In this document: piece by piece, positions 36,022-48,676 of the stretch
Position numbering within the stretch: position 1 is the first letter of the stretch
Layout: each line of letters starts with the position of its first letter
Assembly (NCBI GenBank): GCA_963682055.1
Contig: OY821740.1
Span: forward strand, 36,290,795 to 36,354,794
Length of the DNA: 64,000 nt
Direction: 5' to 3'
From: Primula veris
Taxonomy: Eukaryota; Streptophyta; Magnoliopsida; Ericales; Primulaceae
Made by a program: the position numbers and the translations under genes
Notes under the pieces: generated by a model
Seen by the model: only the letters and a program-made list of their open reading frames with translations
Told to the model about the DNA's origin: nothing
The model's database searches: none

Positions 36022-39000
36022 TATTTCAGATAGATCATCCTACAAGCTTCAAGAAAAGGTCTTGTTTTTGCCAGAATTGTTTCGAATTGCAGACCTTCAC
36101 TTTTAATTTTGTACTTGCTACCTTTGTGTTTAACTGAATTAATGTTCATCTTAATATAGTTGTTGGTGATGAAATGCATAAGTTGCTCATGAAATTCCAA
36201 ACTCTAGAAGCATAACACTTTTCAACGGTTTTACAAGAAGCCGCAGGGGTTGCTGACTTATAGAAGGTAATAAAGTGTTTTATCATTACGAGTTATATAT
36301 GTGTTATTCCTCATTCTTAAATGTGGATTGCACTATATTATTATCAATAGAGGCATGATTGAATTTATGCGAAAATTGTTGTTTGAGTGGCTTGAGTAAT
36401 ACAAAAGTTCTTGGCCTATAACTTTTGCATTATCTATCATTATTCGAGTCTCCCTCTTCAGCTGAAATTAGTAAGAGAGTATTGCAATCAATGGATAATA
36501 GTTCTTGACACTAGAGTTGATTTTTATTAAGGATATCTGCCCTTTTCAGTTTATCATTACTTTCTTGTGGTTTTAAATTTTTTGGACAACCTGTTTTCAG
36601 GAACTCATGGTGAAATTTTTGTGCCTCTTAGCCACGTGGGACTCGCTCCATTGACAGTCTCTCATGCTTTTGATGTTTTATCTGCAGGTGTATGTTTATT
36701 TTATTTGATAAGATGTTACTTTTAGTTCCTTATTGTCGCATGTATTGACTTTTGCTTGGTTTTGTACAGAACTTGACAAAATTGGCACCGTGAAAATGAT
36801 CTATTTATTTCACATTTTCAAAGGCTGCCCAAGTACGACGAAGGTTGTCATTTTTATCTTAAGTTTTCATGTGAAGCTATTATATTTACATGATCATTCT
36901 GCTTATAATGACATTCCTCGATTGAGTTGAAAGATCATTGGTTTTATTTTCACTCTTGTTATCTGAACATTGCTTGTGGTTCCAAATGATTTTTATCAGT
37001 TGCACATATATTGTAGCCACCTTGATTCGTAATTTCAGAACCTTTTGAATTAACATGATAATAAACATGTTTAGGATCTTATTAACGACTGCTGTTTAAC
37101 CGAGCAAGTATATATAGTCAGAAAGGAGCACCCCTCTTTGAAAAATAGTGATGACAAATTTGGAGAGGAGGATGGGGAGATTTCACTACTAATCGACGTG
37201 CTAATGGATTAGTTGTACTTTATGCAACCATCCCGGTTCTTCATTTTCTTCATGCCCTTTAATTGTTTGAAACTTGAAATCCAAATATCCAATAGTTAAA
37301 GGATGAATACCAATCCTGCGGAAACTAGTATTCCGTATTTAATTTTTTTAGTTTCAGCTTTCAAAATAGCACATAATGTCATACATTTTTCCACGTTCTT
37401 TGTTTATACAGATATTGGCTACGGCTTATATGTATGTTTGGGGATGCAGGAAAGAAACGTGGTAAAATTCCACATCTGCATTTACCTCTGCACCAACTGA
37501 TCTTTCTTAGAGATTACAAATTTACCACACCCATGCCATGATCTTCTCCAGATACCTTCAACCTCAGTCTTCAGACCTTCGAACTCTGATGCAAGTAAGT
37601 TAGTTTTTTTCAGAAGTTTGGTTAATACTCATTTAATAAGTAATTTTCACTTGATACCGAGTTTTTGCTCTAGTTTGGTTTAGCCGTATAATTGAATTGA
37701 TTTACACTCACTCGCGAACCTTTTTATGGTAAAAAAAAAATCTTCTATTTTTGCGCATCTTTCTTACTGTGTAAAGAATCAAAGATTCTGTTTTCGAAAG
37801 TCTTAAAAAACAAGAAGATTAAAATGCAAGTAACTTCAGACCAATTAGTACCTTTAGCCTTTCTCTTCATAAATAAATTCCCCAAAGTTCTGACGTGGCC
37901 CAAATTTTTATTTTGTAACCGGGAGTTTGCCTTGGCTTTAGAATTCATTCGTAGTTTTTCTATTGTTTTCCCGTGGAGAACAAATTTATTTAACATTGTC
38001 CGGCCAAATTCATCTCATTAATGAGCCGTGAGGCCCGTGACTGATAAAATAAGAAGCTAGAAAGTTCCATGAAGAACATTCTTTTATATGATAATTTATC
38101 TCATTGTGCAGACTTTGGAGCAAGTGGAAGGATCTTCCATTAATGTAATACAAACTTGGTCTAAGCTCGTCGGTCTGAGCTTTGGCTTTGCTCTTTGTAA
38201 GTTTTGTTTTTGAAGCTTCGTTGTCGGTTAGTTGTAAATTTGTAATCAATTCTTTGCATTGGTGTTTGTCTGAAAATATTCGGGAGTGAAGACTGTCGTC
38301 GAAAGAAATTTATTGTCGAGTAGGGTTCAAGTAACGTTGTAATATATATCCATACACATATTTGTACAAATGTATCAATATTGTTATGGTAACAACTTGC
38401 AGGCTGCAGCCTTGGTTTCTTTGCAATAAAATCTAATCATGTGTATTGGTGAAAATCCTCGCTCCACCAATGCTTCAAGTTATACCTGTCTTAGTTTTTG
38501 GAAATATAACGAAATCTCAGGCTCCCGTTTGACTTCCTACCAAGATAAACTGTTACATTCTGTTTCGCCTAATCTTAGTTTCTTGTCATTCGGTAATAAG
38601 CATACGATTGAATAATCACAAGTTTCTCAAATTTCGAATTCTTTAACTTTTCAAAACATGAAATTCATCCAAACAATATTTCCCAAACATTATTTTCCAA
38701 ACCATTACTTGCATATTCAAACTTTCCCGTTCTATATGAGCCGTATACCAAACCAAGCTTTGGTTCGTAAATCCTATTCGAGTCATTATGTGCTTTTATG
38801 CTTTATCTGTTTGTTATAAGAAGCATATACAGAAAAAAAATGGGTAAAGTTGAGAATGTGTGAACTAAAATATTTGGTTATTCCAAGATTCGAAGCAAAT
38901 CGTTAAAAGTAGATGGCATCCACTCTTCAAATTTCCACATCTTTTGTAATTTTAATTAATTTTGGATGGCCAATTCTTTAAGTGAACAACTTTAGCTAAT

Positions 39001-40284
39001 CTCGCCATTCTTTTTGCTCAATCTTAAATAGAAGATTATTATTGTAACGAAGTGTTTTACTAATTATTTAGGGTGGTGATCAACTTTTACTCAACAAGTT
39101 TACTTTTGTATACGTATCACGTATGTAGCCGATTAAGCCTTTGAAGAAAAATAATACAATATGAAGAAACAAAGACAAATTTCTATGAATAATAGTAATT
39201 AAATATAACAGATAAAAGACTGCAAATCAAGGAAGCCAATAAGCGTGCTAACCAAGTCAATACAGTCCTGTACACGATCATAAAAATTCACAAATCATCC
39301 TCAGTTGAGCTGAAAAACAACGCAATTGGTGCAATCTCGACCGATACAAAAGAACAGATCAAGAAACTTTTTAATCCCAAATTACATGAATCTGTCTTTG
39401 CTTGAACTCACTTAATTTTTCACCTGCTAGCATCGATACGCTCTCAAATCTATTATACTGGACAATTTAACTAAAGATCATATCTAAGCACATGAATCTC
39501 ACATGAATCTTATAAGAAACGCAATTTTGCTTTTCTTATTCTTGTCCGACTGTCTCAGCTTCATAAGTATTATATTCGACAACAAATCTATGCTTTTCTA
39601 AGCCCAACGACTCAATAAAAATGATGTATGCGTAACTAGTTGAGGAGACATGTAGAGAGATTTTCCGTCATCTCCTCTGGTTCATCGTTATTATTATTTT
39701 TCCTACTTAAGCTTTAGTATGTGTCAATTGAATATAATTGACTCTAGAGTTTGCGTGTATCAAAGCAGAATAACAGAGAAATTCCTGCTTGATTTCCTTT
39801 CGTCTTTCGAGATCATTCTTTCTCTTTCCTGGATGGTAAATGCTAACTAGAAACTTCACCGGCTTCACCAAAACCCTAGATTGCTAATAAGTGATCCATG
39901 TAAGTTTGTTTCAAGTTTTACCGTATGTTAACTAAGGGGATTTTCTCCCACAGTTCGTCTTTTGCCTATTTTATATTTTTTTGTAACTACGAACAAAATT
40001 CCAATACTTTAATGGCAACAATGTTCCTTCCTCACTTGTATTGATGTACCTTCAAATAAAATTCTGGCTTTTCAACACTGTTTCAATTTATACTTGTCTC
40101 GGATTTTAGAAATATATTTGTATTAAAAATTCAGGCTCCCATTTGATTTATTACCATGTTAACCTGCAACACTTTTCATAAAAAAAGAAGAAGATAACCT
40201 GTAACACTTCGAGTTTAGCATTCACTAGTTTCTCAAATTTCATACAACTTTTGGTGTCCCTTCCTTTCAATGTTTATTTACAAA
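36022..40284. other. Region between the PPR gene and the tandem array
   Basis: The first part is the PPR 3' UTR. Between 36460 and 37212 several short, splice-flanked stretches look coding (see findings), but no complete gene can be built. 37.2-39.6 kb shows nothing recognisable. From about 39.6 kb the sequence matches the last part of the array unit (compare 46.26 and 52.92 kb), so it is the left, decayed edge of the array. Confidence 0.45.
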
Positions 40285-40557
40285 CTAAGTATTATTTATA
40301 TCTCCACATGAAATCATTCATTCAACAAAGATATAACTACGCTCCGATTAAGGAAGAATTGCATCAACCAATATAAATAAGACTACCGAATTCAGCTACA
40401 TAAAGTCACATAACTGTGACTACTTTTTTAAGAGATAGTGTAATTGCCTTGGCTAAGAGAAACATGATAATTACACATCGAAAACAAACTTCGAAGTTCC
40501 CCTACAGGTAACACTAGTTAACACGAGAGACCAACAAAAAGCTGGAAAAAAAGACTA

Positions 40558-42041
40558 CTAAATATCACCATCTGTGATGAATCCATACTCCTCTAAACCC
40601 AATGACTCAACAGAGAGATCTTCAAATGCCAAAGCGTTGACTGATGGAGATTGAGCGAGAGAATCAGGGGAGCTAATGAATACATAGCTCTCTAAATCCA
40701 ATGACTCAACAGAGAGATCTTCAAATGCCAAAGCGTTGACTGATGGAGATTGAGCGAGAGAATCAGGGGAGCTAATGAATCCATAGCTCTCTAAACCAAA
40801 TGACTCAACAGAGAGATCTTCAAATGCCAAAGCGTTGACTGATGGAGATTGAGCGAGAGAATCAGGGGAGCTAATGAATCCATAGCTCTCTAATCCCAAA
40901 TACTCGACAGTCATTCTTGAAAGCTGATGAGCTCCTACATGTATTATCAAATTTAGAAGGATTTAGATATATATGGTAACAAGTGATGCAAAAATAAATA
41001 ATAACACACTACCGGCTATCGCTAGCTAGTAGGGTACAACTCATCCTTTTCAAGCCTTGATTATTTCCTTGGGTCACATTATGAGACTAAGTGTCTCTTG
41101 ACTCTTATATTAACTCTAAAGCAAATAAACTTTAATTAGTTTTTCTGTTGCTTTTGTGTGTGTACGTGTGTTTATCGAGCTCACTTTTTCTCTTTTTGAA
41201 GCTATAGAATATAACAAAACAAATAACCAAAATTAACAAGTTGCATTCAAAACATTCAGTGGGATATTCATACCTTGAATTGGAGAATCAAGTATAGACT
41301 TCGTCTTATTTTCCACTTCTTGGGTTTGATCCGGATAGTAACTTGATAAAAAATTATTGAAGTCATTGTCACAACCTTTGTACTTCTCTGGAGCTGGTAT
41401 AGAAACCTTTAGATTCGTTGATAACAGCTCGTAACGCTCATCGATTCCCGCAGGTCCTCTTGAAAGCTCATTCTCTTCTACATAAGGGTATCAGTTTAAA
41501 GAAGCTTTAGTATTTTCTTGAGGTCAGGTTCCAGATTCTTATAATAGAAAGATATTTATGGCAATTTTTCAAACACTATTTTTTATAGTTCTTTAATTTC
41601 GCCCTGGTTTACTTTTATTGTATACGAACGAACTAACACAGAATGATTACCTAAGTTGGGAACTCAGTTAAACTCAAACTTAATTTATTACTTTGTATAC
41701 CGTACATCAGACTTGTAAAACAGCAATTAATATACTGTCATCCAGTAATACAGTTATATGAAACTTGAAGGTTGAACTCAACTCTCAAGGATATATGTTA
41801 AGGACAACGAAGTTGTATGTTTCACATTATATATTTTCATTAAATAAATTAAAAAAACTAATTAATATACAGAATTTGAGATCTTGAGAGTAAACTTCAT
41901 TAGAACATAATATATAATTAACATGTAAAAAAGGAAGAGAGAATTCAAGTACGTACCTCTAGTTTCGTACAGCAAATAATCATCAGATTCATACTTGTCC
42001 ATACCAAAATAATAAACATAAGTAGAATTCCGAAAGGCCAT
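40558..42041 (-). CDS. Unknown repeat-containing acidic protein, copy A
   Basis: Three exons, 42041-41957, 41477-41274 and 40934-40558, join in frame (phases 1 and 1, donors GTACGT and GTATGA, acceptors ATGTAG) to 221 aa. The first exon is Tyr-rich (MAFRNSTYVYYFGMDKYESD). The second holds KVSIPAPEKYKGCDNDFNNF. The third holds three perfectly spaced 33-residue repeats (99 bp each; phase markers at 40611, 40710 and 40809) with cores SSPDSLAQSPSVNALAFEDL and ESLGLESYGFI. It ends EEYGFITDGDI. Acidic, no signal peptide, no membrane span, no family recognised. The LxL-containing ESLGLE segments resemble short EAR-like or activation motifs, but that is only a resemblance. A TATA box lies 65 nt upstream of the ATG. 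Confidence 0.75.
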
Positions 42042-42105
42042 TGAATATGCAGAATAAAGATAGGATGCACGAAGATTAATTATGAGTTGTGTTAATTAAC
42101 TAGTG

Positions 42106-42113
42106 TATATATA
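42106..42113 (-). promoter_or_regulatory. TATA box of unknown gene copy A
   Basis: TATATATA flanked by a CT run on the gene's strand, 65 nt before the ATG. The same arrangement is kept in copies B and C. Confidence 0.6.
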
Positions 42114-44361
42114 GAGAGAGAGCTGTAATTACTAATCCTAATTGGACTTGACTTTGTTTTGTAACCCAAGTTTTGTTCGAATTAGGATTCCTGTTTTACT
42201 ATGTTTCCTATTCCTTGAAGAGGAAGGATTAGTTTCATAAATATAGATAATTTGTATAAGTATTTAATTCAATAAAAAGTAATTTCTTTGGAAAAGGGGA
42301 GGTATTCTCTTTAAAATTCCACACCTCAACTTTTTTAAAATAAATACATTTAGAGTACATGACGTTAATTCTACAAAACTACAATAAAAGGATCCGAGTA
42401 TTTTGCTCTATATACCCAATAGTTAACCATTAGGTTAATTCGATTGCTTAACATTTTTAAATATATCTAGGTTAACACCCATCTTTCATAACATCCTTCC
42501 TCTTTTATTATGTCCATACATGTTATGCAAAAAAAAAAAAAAAAACTATTACAAACAATGAAAAGACTAAACTCCCTACTAATTTGTGTCGTGCCAAATT
42601 AAATTGTTTCATACATGCATCATTTCTTGAATCACACATTCACAATAGCTAGAAAGGAAACTCATGCACTGCGTCAAGATGACAAGATCATACCGCCTTT
42701 ATTAATAGTTTCGGAAGCGGTCAATGAAACTCCATCCTCTTCCGGAGGCCTCGTTAATTTCCATATCATCGAAATACGAATCAAAGTAAAAAGCTTGAGA
42801 TTTAAAAAGTGATGAACAAAAGAGCATACCCAACTCGACCCTAGCCTTACTCAGTCTCGACTCTCAGTTTACACCATAACATTTTGCACCATTTTGGACT
42901 GGATTAGCCAAGATGATATTTTTTTTACTACTAAAAAAGTACTGTCTCGGAGACGTATAGACACTCATAGCCAAAATGATTTGTGTTCAATAATTTGATA
43001 TACGACCAAATATTTGTTTCAAGTTTCACCATATTAACTAGGGGATTTTTTTCGAATGTTTGTCTTTTCCCTATTTTATGTAACTACAAGACAATTTCCA
43101 ATAACATAATGGCAATAATTTTACTTCCTCACGTATATTGATGTACCTCCAAATAAAAATTCTGGCTTCACCAGTGTTTCAATTTATACATGTCTCGGTT
43201 TATAGAAATATACGTAAAAAAAATAAAATCAGGCTTCCATTTAATATTTTTACAGAGTTAACTTATTACATTTCGATTAGCATAATCTAGTTTCTCACTA
43301 TTACAACGTGTACTCAACTTGTCACGCGGTGGGTAGCAATAGTATTGCTATATATAGCCACTTAAAAAAATCTTATTACCAATTAGATGTACCAATCCTG
43401 TATTAAATGAAAATTATGTTCAAAATCACAATCACATTCACAAGAAAAAGTTAAGAGAACTTTTGAAGTTCTATTGGTAAACTGTCCGTAAAATTTAACA
43501 ACATAATAACAACTAATTATGTTGTTAAATTGTTATTAAAATTTAGTGACAATATGTTTATTAACAGAAATCCAAAAAAATTCTATTGTTATATCAATTT
43601 TATTTTTTTTTGTAGTGGGTTATATTGCACAGTTTTTCATCAGTTTAGACGTGGCCTAATTTTATGGTGGAAATTGTCTCCTAATACAATTGAATTAACC
43701 AACGCTGGTCATTATTTTTTTTTTTTGGTACATAACACTAGTTGGTATTTAACTTACCACATTCTCTCACCTCTCTTTAATGATATTTAGTTTAATATAA
43801 AAATATATTATTCCGTAATCTAATCCAATATTAATTATGTTCCATTTCAAATAAGTAATAAATCCTGTCAAGTTTTACTTATACCATATATTATGGTACG
43901 TTAAACATGTGTGCATGGCTCCTTATTTTCTTATATTTTTTCAATAAGTTTTGTCATTATTAATTTTGACTATCAAATAAACAATTTTAACAAACTTTTA
44001 GTATATATAAGACAATATTTTACTACTAAAAACGTACAATCACTCTTATGATGATTATTTAATATGCAAAGATTTTAAAGGAAGTTAATATTATTATTTA
44101 TTTTTTATTAAAGAGGACATTACCCTCAAATTTTATTTCATTAAAGTAGTGACCAAACCCAGTTACAAACATTTGAAATAAACCAAAACGATAAGCTACA
44201 ACCATATATAACCCTGCAAATCTTAGTAAAATAAAAATACTATATTTTTTTCCAAATATTTGTATTAGTACTAAAACATAGCAAAATACATGTAAAATAA
44301 GTAGTTTAAGCTTAGCAGTTTTCACTATCCACTATTTTTTTCGAAAATTAGTTAGTCCATA
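42114..44361. other. Spacer of array unit A
   Basis: No gene recognised. A poly-A run is at 42530-42545. The plus-strand open frame at 42615-42812 is identical in unit B and decayed in unit C; its translation has no known motif, and on the other strand a short splice-flanked frame reads FDSYFDDMEINEASGRGW. A module of about 250 bp (43005-43260) recurs elsewhere in the array. Confidence 0.5.
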
Positions 44362-44709
44362 TCAATCCATCAGATAAGGACCAAAAATAGATTTAGGCAA
44401 ATCTTTTCCACTACAGTAATTTTCACAAATTCCCTTTAGCCCCATTTTCGAAAGCAAGTCTGCTGTAACATTTTGCTCGCACAAAACATGGGAAAAAATA
44501 CAACCCACCAGACTAAAGAGCTCCAAAATGTCTTCCCACGCATTTAAGTAAGCAATGGGAATAAGGAAAACCTTGGTAAACCAGTCTACAATAGATTTGC
44601 AATCGACTTCGACCATCACATTTTCTAAGCTTAATGAATAACAAAATTGCAGACCCACCAAGAGAGCTCCAAGCTCAGAATCCATTGAGCATACACCATC
44701 AAGATGACT
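44362..44709 (-). pseudogene. RNase H-like (RVT_3 type) fragment, unit A
   Basis: The open frame resembles the RNase H domain of plant LINE-type or domesticated 'reverse transcriptase-like' proteins. The four acidic residues are visible in order: DGVCSM, SELGALLVGLQ, VEVDCKSIVDW, VTADLLSK. The upstream part of the domain and any RT are absent, and no promoter is evident. It is probably a stranded transposon fragment, although the frame is intact in this copy. Confidence 0.65.
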
Positions 44710-45227
44710 ACAATTTTTCCCCTCTCATCTTTAATGATACCGTAAACTCAGCAAATGTAGAAAATTTAACTTACTTTTATCCAAAGTAAATAAATTGAAT
44801 ATTTTTCATAGTTTAACAATTAAATTTAAATCTCTTTTTGTAGTTGAAACACGTATCTGTAAACAAAAAAAAAAGGGAGATTAACAGAGGAGCAAAAAGT
44901 TAAAAAAAAATACGGGGATGTAAGCATATAGAGACTTATTATTTTTATGACCAAAAATAATAATGGACATAGAATGAGTGAGGTAATAATGTTAACTATG
45001 ATAATAGTTGAATGATCAATTGGATACTTGTCAATATAGCATTGAGCCACATCTAACCTGATAAAAACAAAACCTGACACATGATAGAATTTGAACCCTA
45101 ACTGAAGACACCGTTGATTTTGCTTTTTCAGCTTAAAGAAACAGAATTTTCATTCCATTATATTCCACACAAAGTAATTCATCCCGTCTCTGCAGGCTAA
45201 ATGAAAAATAAAGGGACCTACTGTCTG

Positions 45228-45571
45228 CTAGTTTTTGAACTGACTATGGCAAAAGTTTTGAATAGTTGTGGGGAAAAGAGGGTCGACGGGTAAACTTTTA
45301 GGCCAGCACTTGATATCGAAAGCACTAAAAGGTTTGCAACATTGAGGGCCAAGGTCTTTAAGTTGACCGTTTAGCACGGAAAGTGTGACTTCCTCCATAC
45401 AACTTTGGACGCTTTTGAGAGCTGTTAAGCATTCAGAGAGCGAAGGGAGGATGTAGGAAATGGCTTCTTCGAGGAGAGAGAGAAGGCGGTGAGAGAGAGA
45501 GCGGGGGATGCCAAGAGCGAGAAACAAATGGCGGAAAGTACCATGATACTCATCGTGCTGTTACGTGCCAT
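45228..45571 (-). pseudogene. EC1-like (prolamin-like) secreted protein, frameshifted, unit A
   Basis: ATG at 45571 opens a good signal peptide (MSIMVLSAICFSLLASPALS). The mature cysteine domain, however, continues in another frame: EEAISYILPSLSECL, SVQSCMEEV, LGPQCCKPF, IKCWPKSLP, IQNFC. The Cys pattern (C..C..CC..C..C) and CWP are those of the egg cell-secreted EC1/DUF1278 family, small proteins acting at fertilisation. The shift falls in a CT microsatellite between the two parts. Compared with unit B, two extra bases lie just after ACCGCC here. A start inside the mature frame would lack a signal peptide. Confidence 0.75.
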
Positions 45572-47118
45572 TTCTTGGTGGAAGAGTTTGAATTTGGTAT
45601 GCTTTGCTTTGGTAGTGAGGTAGTTGAGTGTATTTTGTGAAGTGGTGCAGTTTCTTTTATAGTAGTAGTTTTGAATTGGATGCTTTTGAAACTGTTGGTT
45701 ACGTTTCTAATTCATGTATTGCCATTTATTGGAAAAAGTCTCAATGTGCATATAACCGAGTTAACATTCACAGGCGGTTTACTTGCATTAAATATTGATT
45801 TGGAGCTTAATTCGGTCAAAACTTATGTAGAATGGTTTTGCTTTAGTTCTTCTCTCTTGAGGAAACTTAAGAGCTCATTTATTGTGTCATTCATTTCTTA
45901 AGTTCTAGGCTTCTAACAATCTGATGAAAGAGAACCAAAATAAACACAGTTATATCAGGCGGTAGCTTGTACCTTACCTCCCGTTTAGTCTCGCTTTTTA
46001 CAACATTACACTAGCTTGTACCTTTATGTAACCATCCGCCTTTTCATTTTCATGTCCTTCTACTGGTAGTAACTTGAATCGGATAGTAAACCTTTCAAAA
46101 TTAATGTGACCAAGAACAATTCAAGTACTTTTCTGCTAGTTTCTGGTTTTTATGTAATAGTATTCTACAGCATATATTCAATGTTCTTTGTTCTTATACA
46201 GATAGTGGCTACTGCTTAGTGCTTAGATCACTATATCAGGCATGGCATGTATCTTTGGCTTCATAAAAACGTCGAGGGGACATGTAGAGAGGTTTTCCGT
46301 CATTTCCTTTGGTTCATCGTTATTATTATTTTCATACTTTTAGCTTTAGTATTTGGCACTCAGAATATAACTGACAGCTCTAGCAGTTAGCGTGGTGTAT
46401 CAAAACAGAATAAATGAGAAATTCCTGGTTGATGCAACACTAGAAACTTCACTGGCTTTACCAAAAGTTTAGATTTAATAAGTGACCCATGTATGTTTGT
46501 TTCAAGTTTCACCATATGTTAATTAACTAAAGTTCGTCTTGGCTATTTTTATGTAACTACGGACAAATTTCCAATTTTTTAATGGCAATAATGTTCCTTC
46601 CTGACGTGTATTAATCTAACTCCGAGTGAAAATCCTGGCTTCACCACTGATTCAATTTATACGTCTCCGATTTTAGTAGGAGTAATATAATTGTAAAAAT
46701 TCAGCTTCCCATTTGATTACCATGTCATCCAGTAATACTGTCACATAACCGTGACTACTTTTTTAAGAGATAGTGTAATTGCCTTGGCTAAGAGAAACAT
46801 GATAATTAACTAAGTATTACTTATATCTCCACATGAAATCATTCATTCAACAAAGATATAACTACGCTCCGATTAAGGAAGAATTGCATCAACCAATATA
46901 AAGTATAAACAAGACTACCGAATTCAGCTACATAAAGTCACATAACTGTGACTACTTTTGTAAGAGATAGTGTAATTGCCTTGGCTAAGAGAAACATGAT
47001 AATTACACATCGAAAACAAACTTCGAAGTTCCCCTACAGGTAACACTAGTTAACACGAGAGACCAACAAAAAGCTGGAAAAAAAGACTACTAAATATCAC
47101 CATCTGTGATGTCCCTCT
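45572..47118. other. Spacer between array units A and B
   Basis: No gene seen. It includes the unit end region (46262-46430, matching 39628-39786 and 52918-53080) and the junction with duplicated 'taagagatagtgtaattgcc'. Confidence 0.5.
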
Positions 47119-48604
47119 TTAATAAATAAAAAAAATATCACCATCTGTGATGAATCCATACTCCTCTAAACCCAATGGCTCAACAGAGAGATCTTCAAAT
47201 GCCAAAGCGTTGACTGATGGAGATTGAGCGAGAGAATCAGGGGAGCTAATGAATCCATAGCTCTCTAAACCCAATGACTCAACAGAGAGATCTTCAAATG
47301 CCAATGCGTTGACTGATGGAGATTGAGCGAGAGAATCAGGGGAGCTAATGAATTCATAGCTCTCTAAACCCAATGACTCAACAGAGAGATCTTCAAATGC
47401 CAAAACGTTGACTGATGGAGATTGAGCGAGAGAATCAGGGGAGCTAATGAATCCATAGCTCTCTAATCCCAAATACTCGACAGTCATTCTTGAAAGCTGA
47501 TGAGCTCCTACATGTATTATCAAATTTAGAAGGATTTAGATATATATGGTAACAAGTGATACAAAAATAAATAATAACACACTATCGGCTATCGCTAGCT
47601 AGTAGGGTACAACCATCCTTTTCAAGCCTTGATTATTTCCTTGGGTCACATTATGAGACTAAGTGTTTCTCGACTCTTATATTAACTCTAAAGCAAATAA
47701 ACTTTAATTAGTTTTTCTGTTGCTTTTGTGTGTGTACTATCGAGCTCACTTTTTCTCTTTCTGAAGCTATAGAATATAACAAAACAAATAACCCAATTTT
47801 ATAAATTGCACTCAGAACATTAAGGAGTATTCATACCTTGAATTGGAGAATCAAGTATAGACTTTGTCTTATTTTCCGTTTCTTGGGTTTGATCCGGATA
47901 ATAACTTGATAAGAAATTATCGGAGTCATTGTCACAACCTTTGTACTTCTCTGGAGCTGGTATAGAAACCTTTAGATTAGTTGATAACAGCTCGTAACGC
48001 TCATCGATTCCCGCAGGTTCTCTTGAAAGCTCATTTTCTCCTACATAAGGGTATCAGTTTAAAGAAGCTTTAGTATTTTCTTGAGGTCAGGTTCCAGATT
48101 CTTATAATAGAAAGATATTTATGGCAATTTTTCAAACACTATTTTTCATAGTTCTTTAATTTCGCCCTGGTTTACTTTTATTGTATACGAACGAACTAAC
48201 ACAGAATGATTACCTAAGTTGGGAACTCAGTTAAACTCAAACTTAATTTATTACTTTGTATACCGTACATCGGACTTGTAAAACAGCAATTAATATACTG
48301 TCATCCAGTAATACAGTTATATGAAACTTGAAGGTTGAACTCAACTCTCAAGGATATATGTTAAGGACAACGAAGTTGTATGTTTCACATTATATATTTT
48401 CATTAAATAAATTAAAAAAACTAATTAATATACAGAATTTGAGATCTTGAGAGTAAACTTCATTAGAACATAATATATAATTAACATGTAAAAAAGGAAG
48501 AGAGAATTCAAGTACGTACCTCTAGTTTCGTACAGCAAATAATCATCAGATTCATACTTGTCCATACCAAAATAATAAACATAAGTAGAATTCCGAAAGG
48601 CCAT
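47119..48604 (-). CDS. Unknown repeat-containing acidic protein, copy B
   Basis: Exons 48604-48520, 48040-47837 and 47507-47119 join in frame to 225 aa. Exon 1 is unchanged from copy A. There are three 33-residue repeats with a few substitutions (e.g. VNVLAF, LESYEFIS). A short duplication at the 3' end ('aatatcaccatctgtgatg' occurs twice, 47094 and 47134) moves the stop, adding FFIY after ITDGDI. Splice sites and TATA are the same as in copy A. Function unknown. Confidence 0.75.
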
Positions 48605-48668
48605 TGAATATGCAGAATAAAGATAGGATGCACGAAGATTAATTATGAGTTGTGTTAATTAACTAGTG

Positions 48669-48676
48669 TATATATA
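48669..48676 (-). promoter_or_regulatory. TATA box of unknown gene copy B
   Basis: TATATATA, 65 nt before the ATG, identical to copy A. Confidence 0.6.

Larger units (their letters stand above)
40285..46800. repeat. Tandem array unit A (about 6.5 kb)
   Basis: Nearly identical to 46801-53400 over its length; differences are scattered substitutions and a few indels. Content: three-exon unknown gene, spacer, RNase H fragment, EC1-like pseudogene, spacer. The start codons of the unknown gene are 6,563 bp apart between A and B and 6,555 bp between B and C, which sets the period. Confidence 0.9.

Noticed and set aside
44826..45080. 84-codon frame, repeated at 51487-51741
   Set aside because: Hydrophobic, compositionally biased, no motif; its identity in both units follows from the recent duplication.
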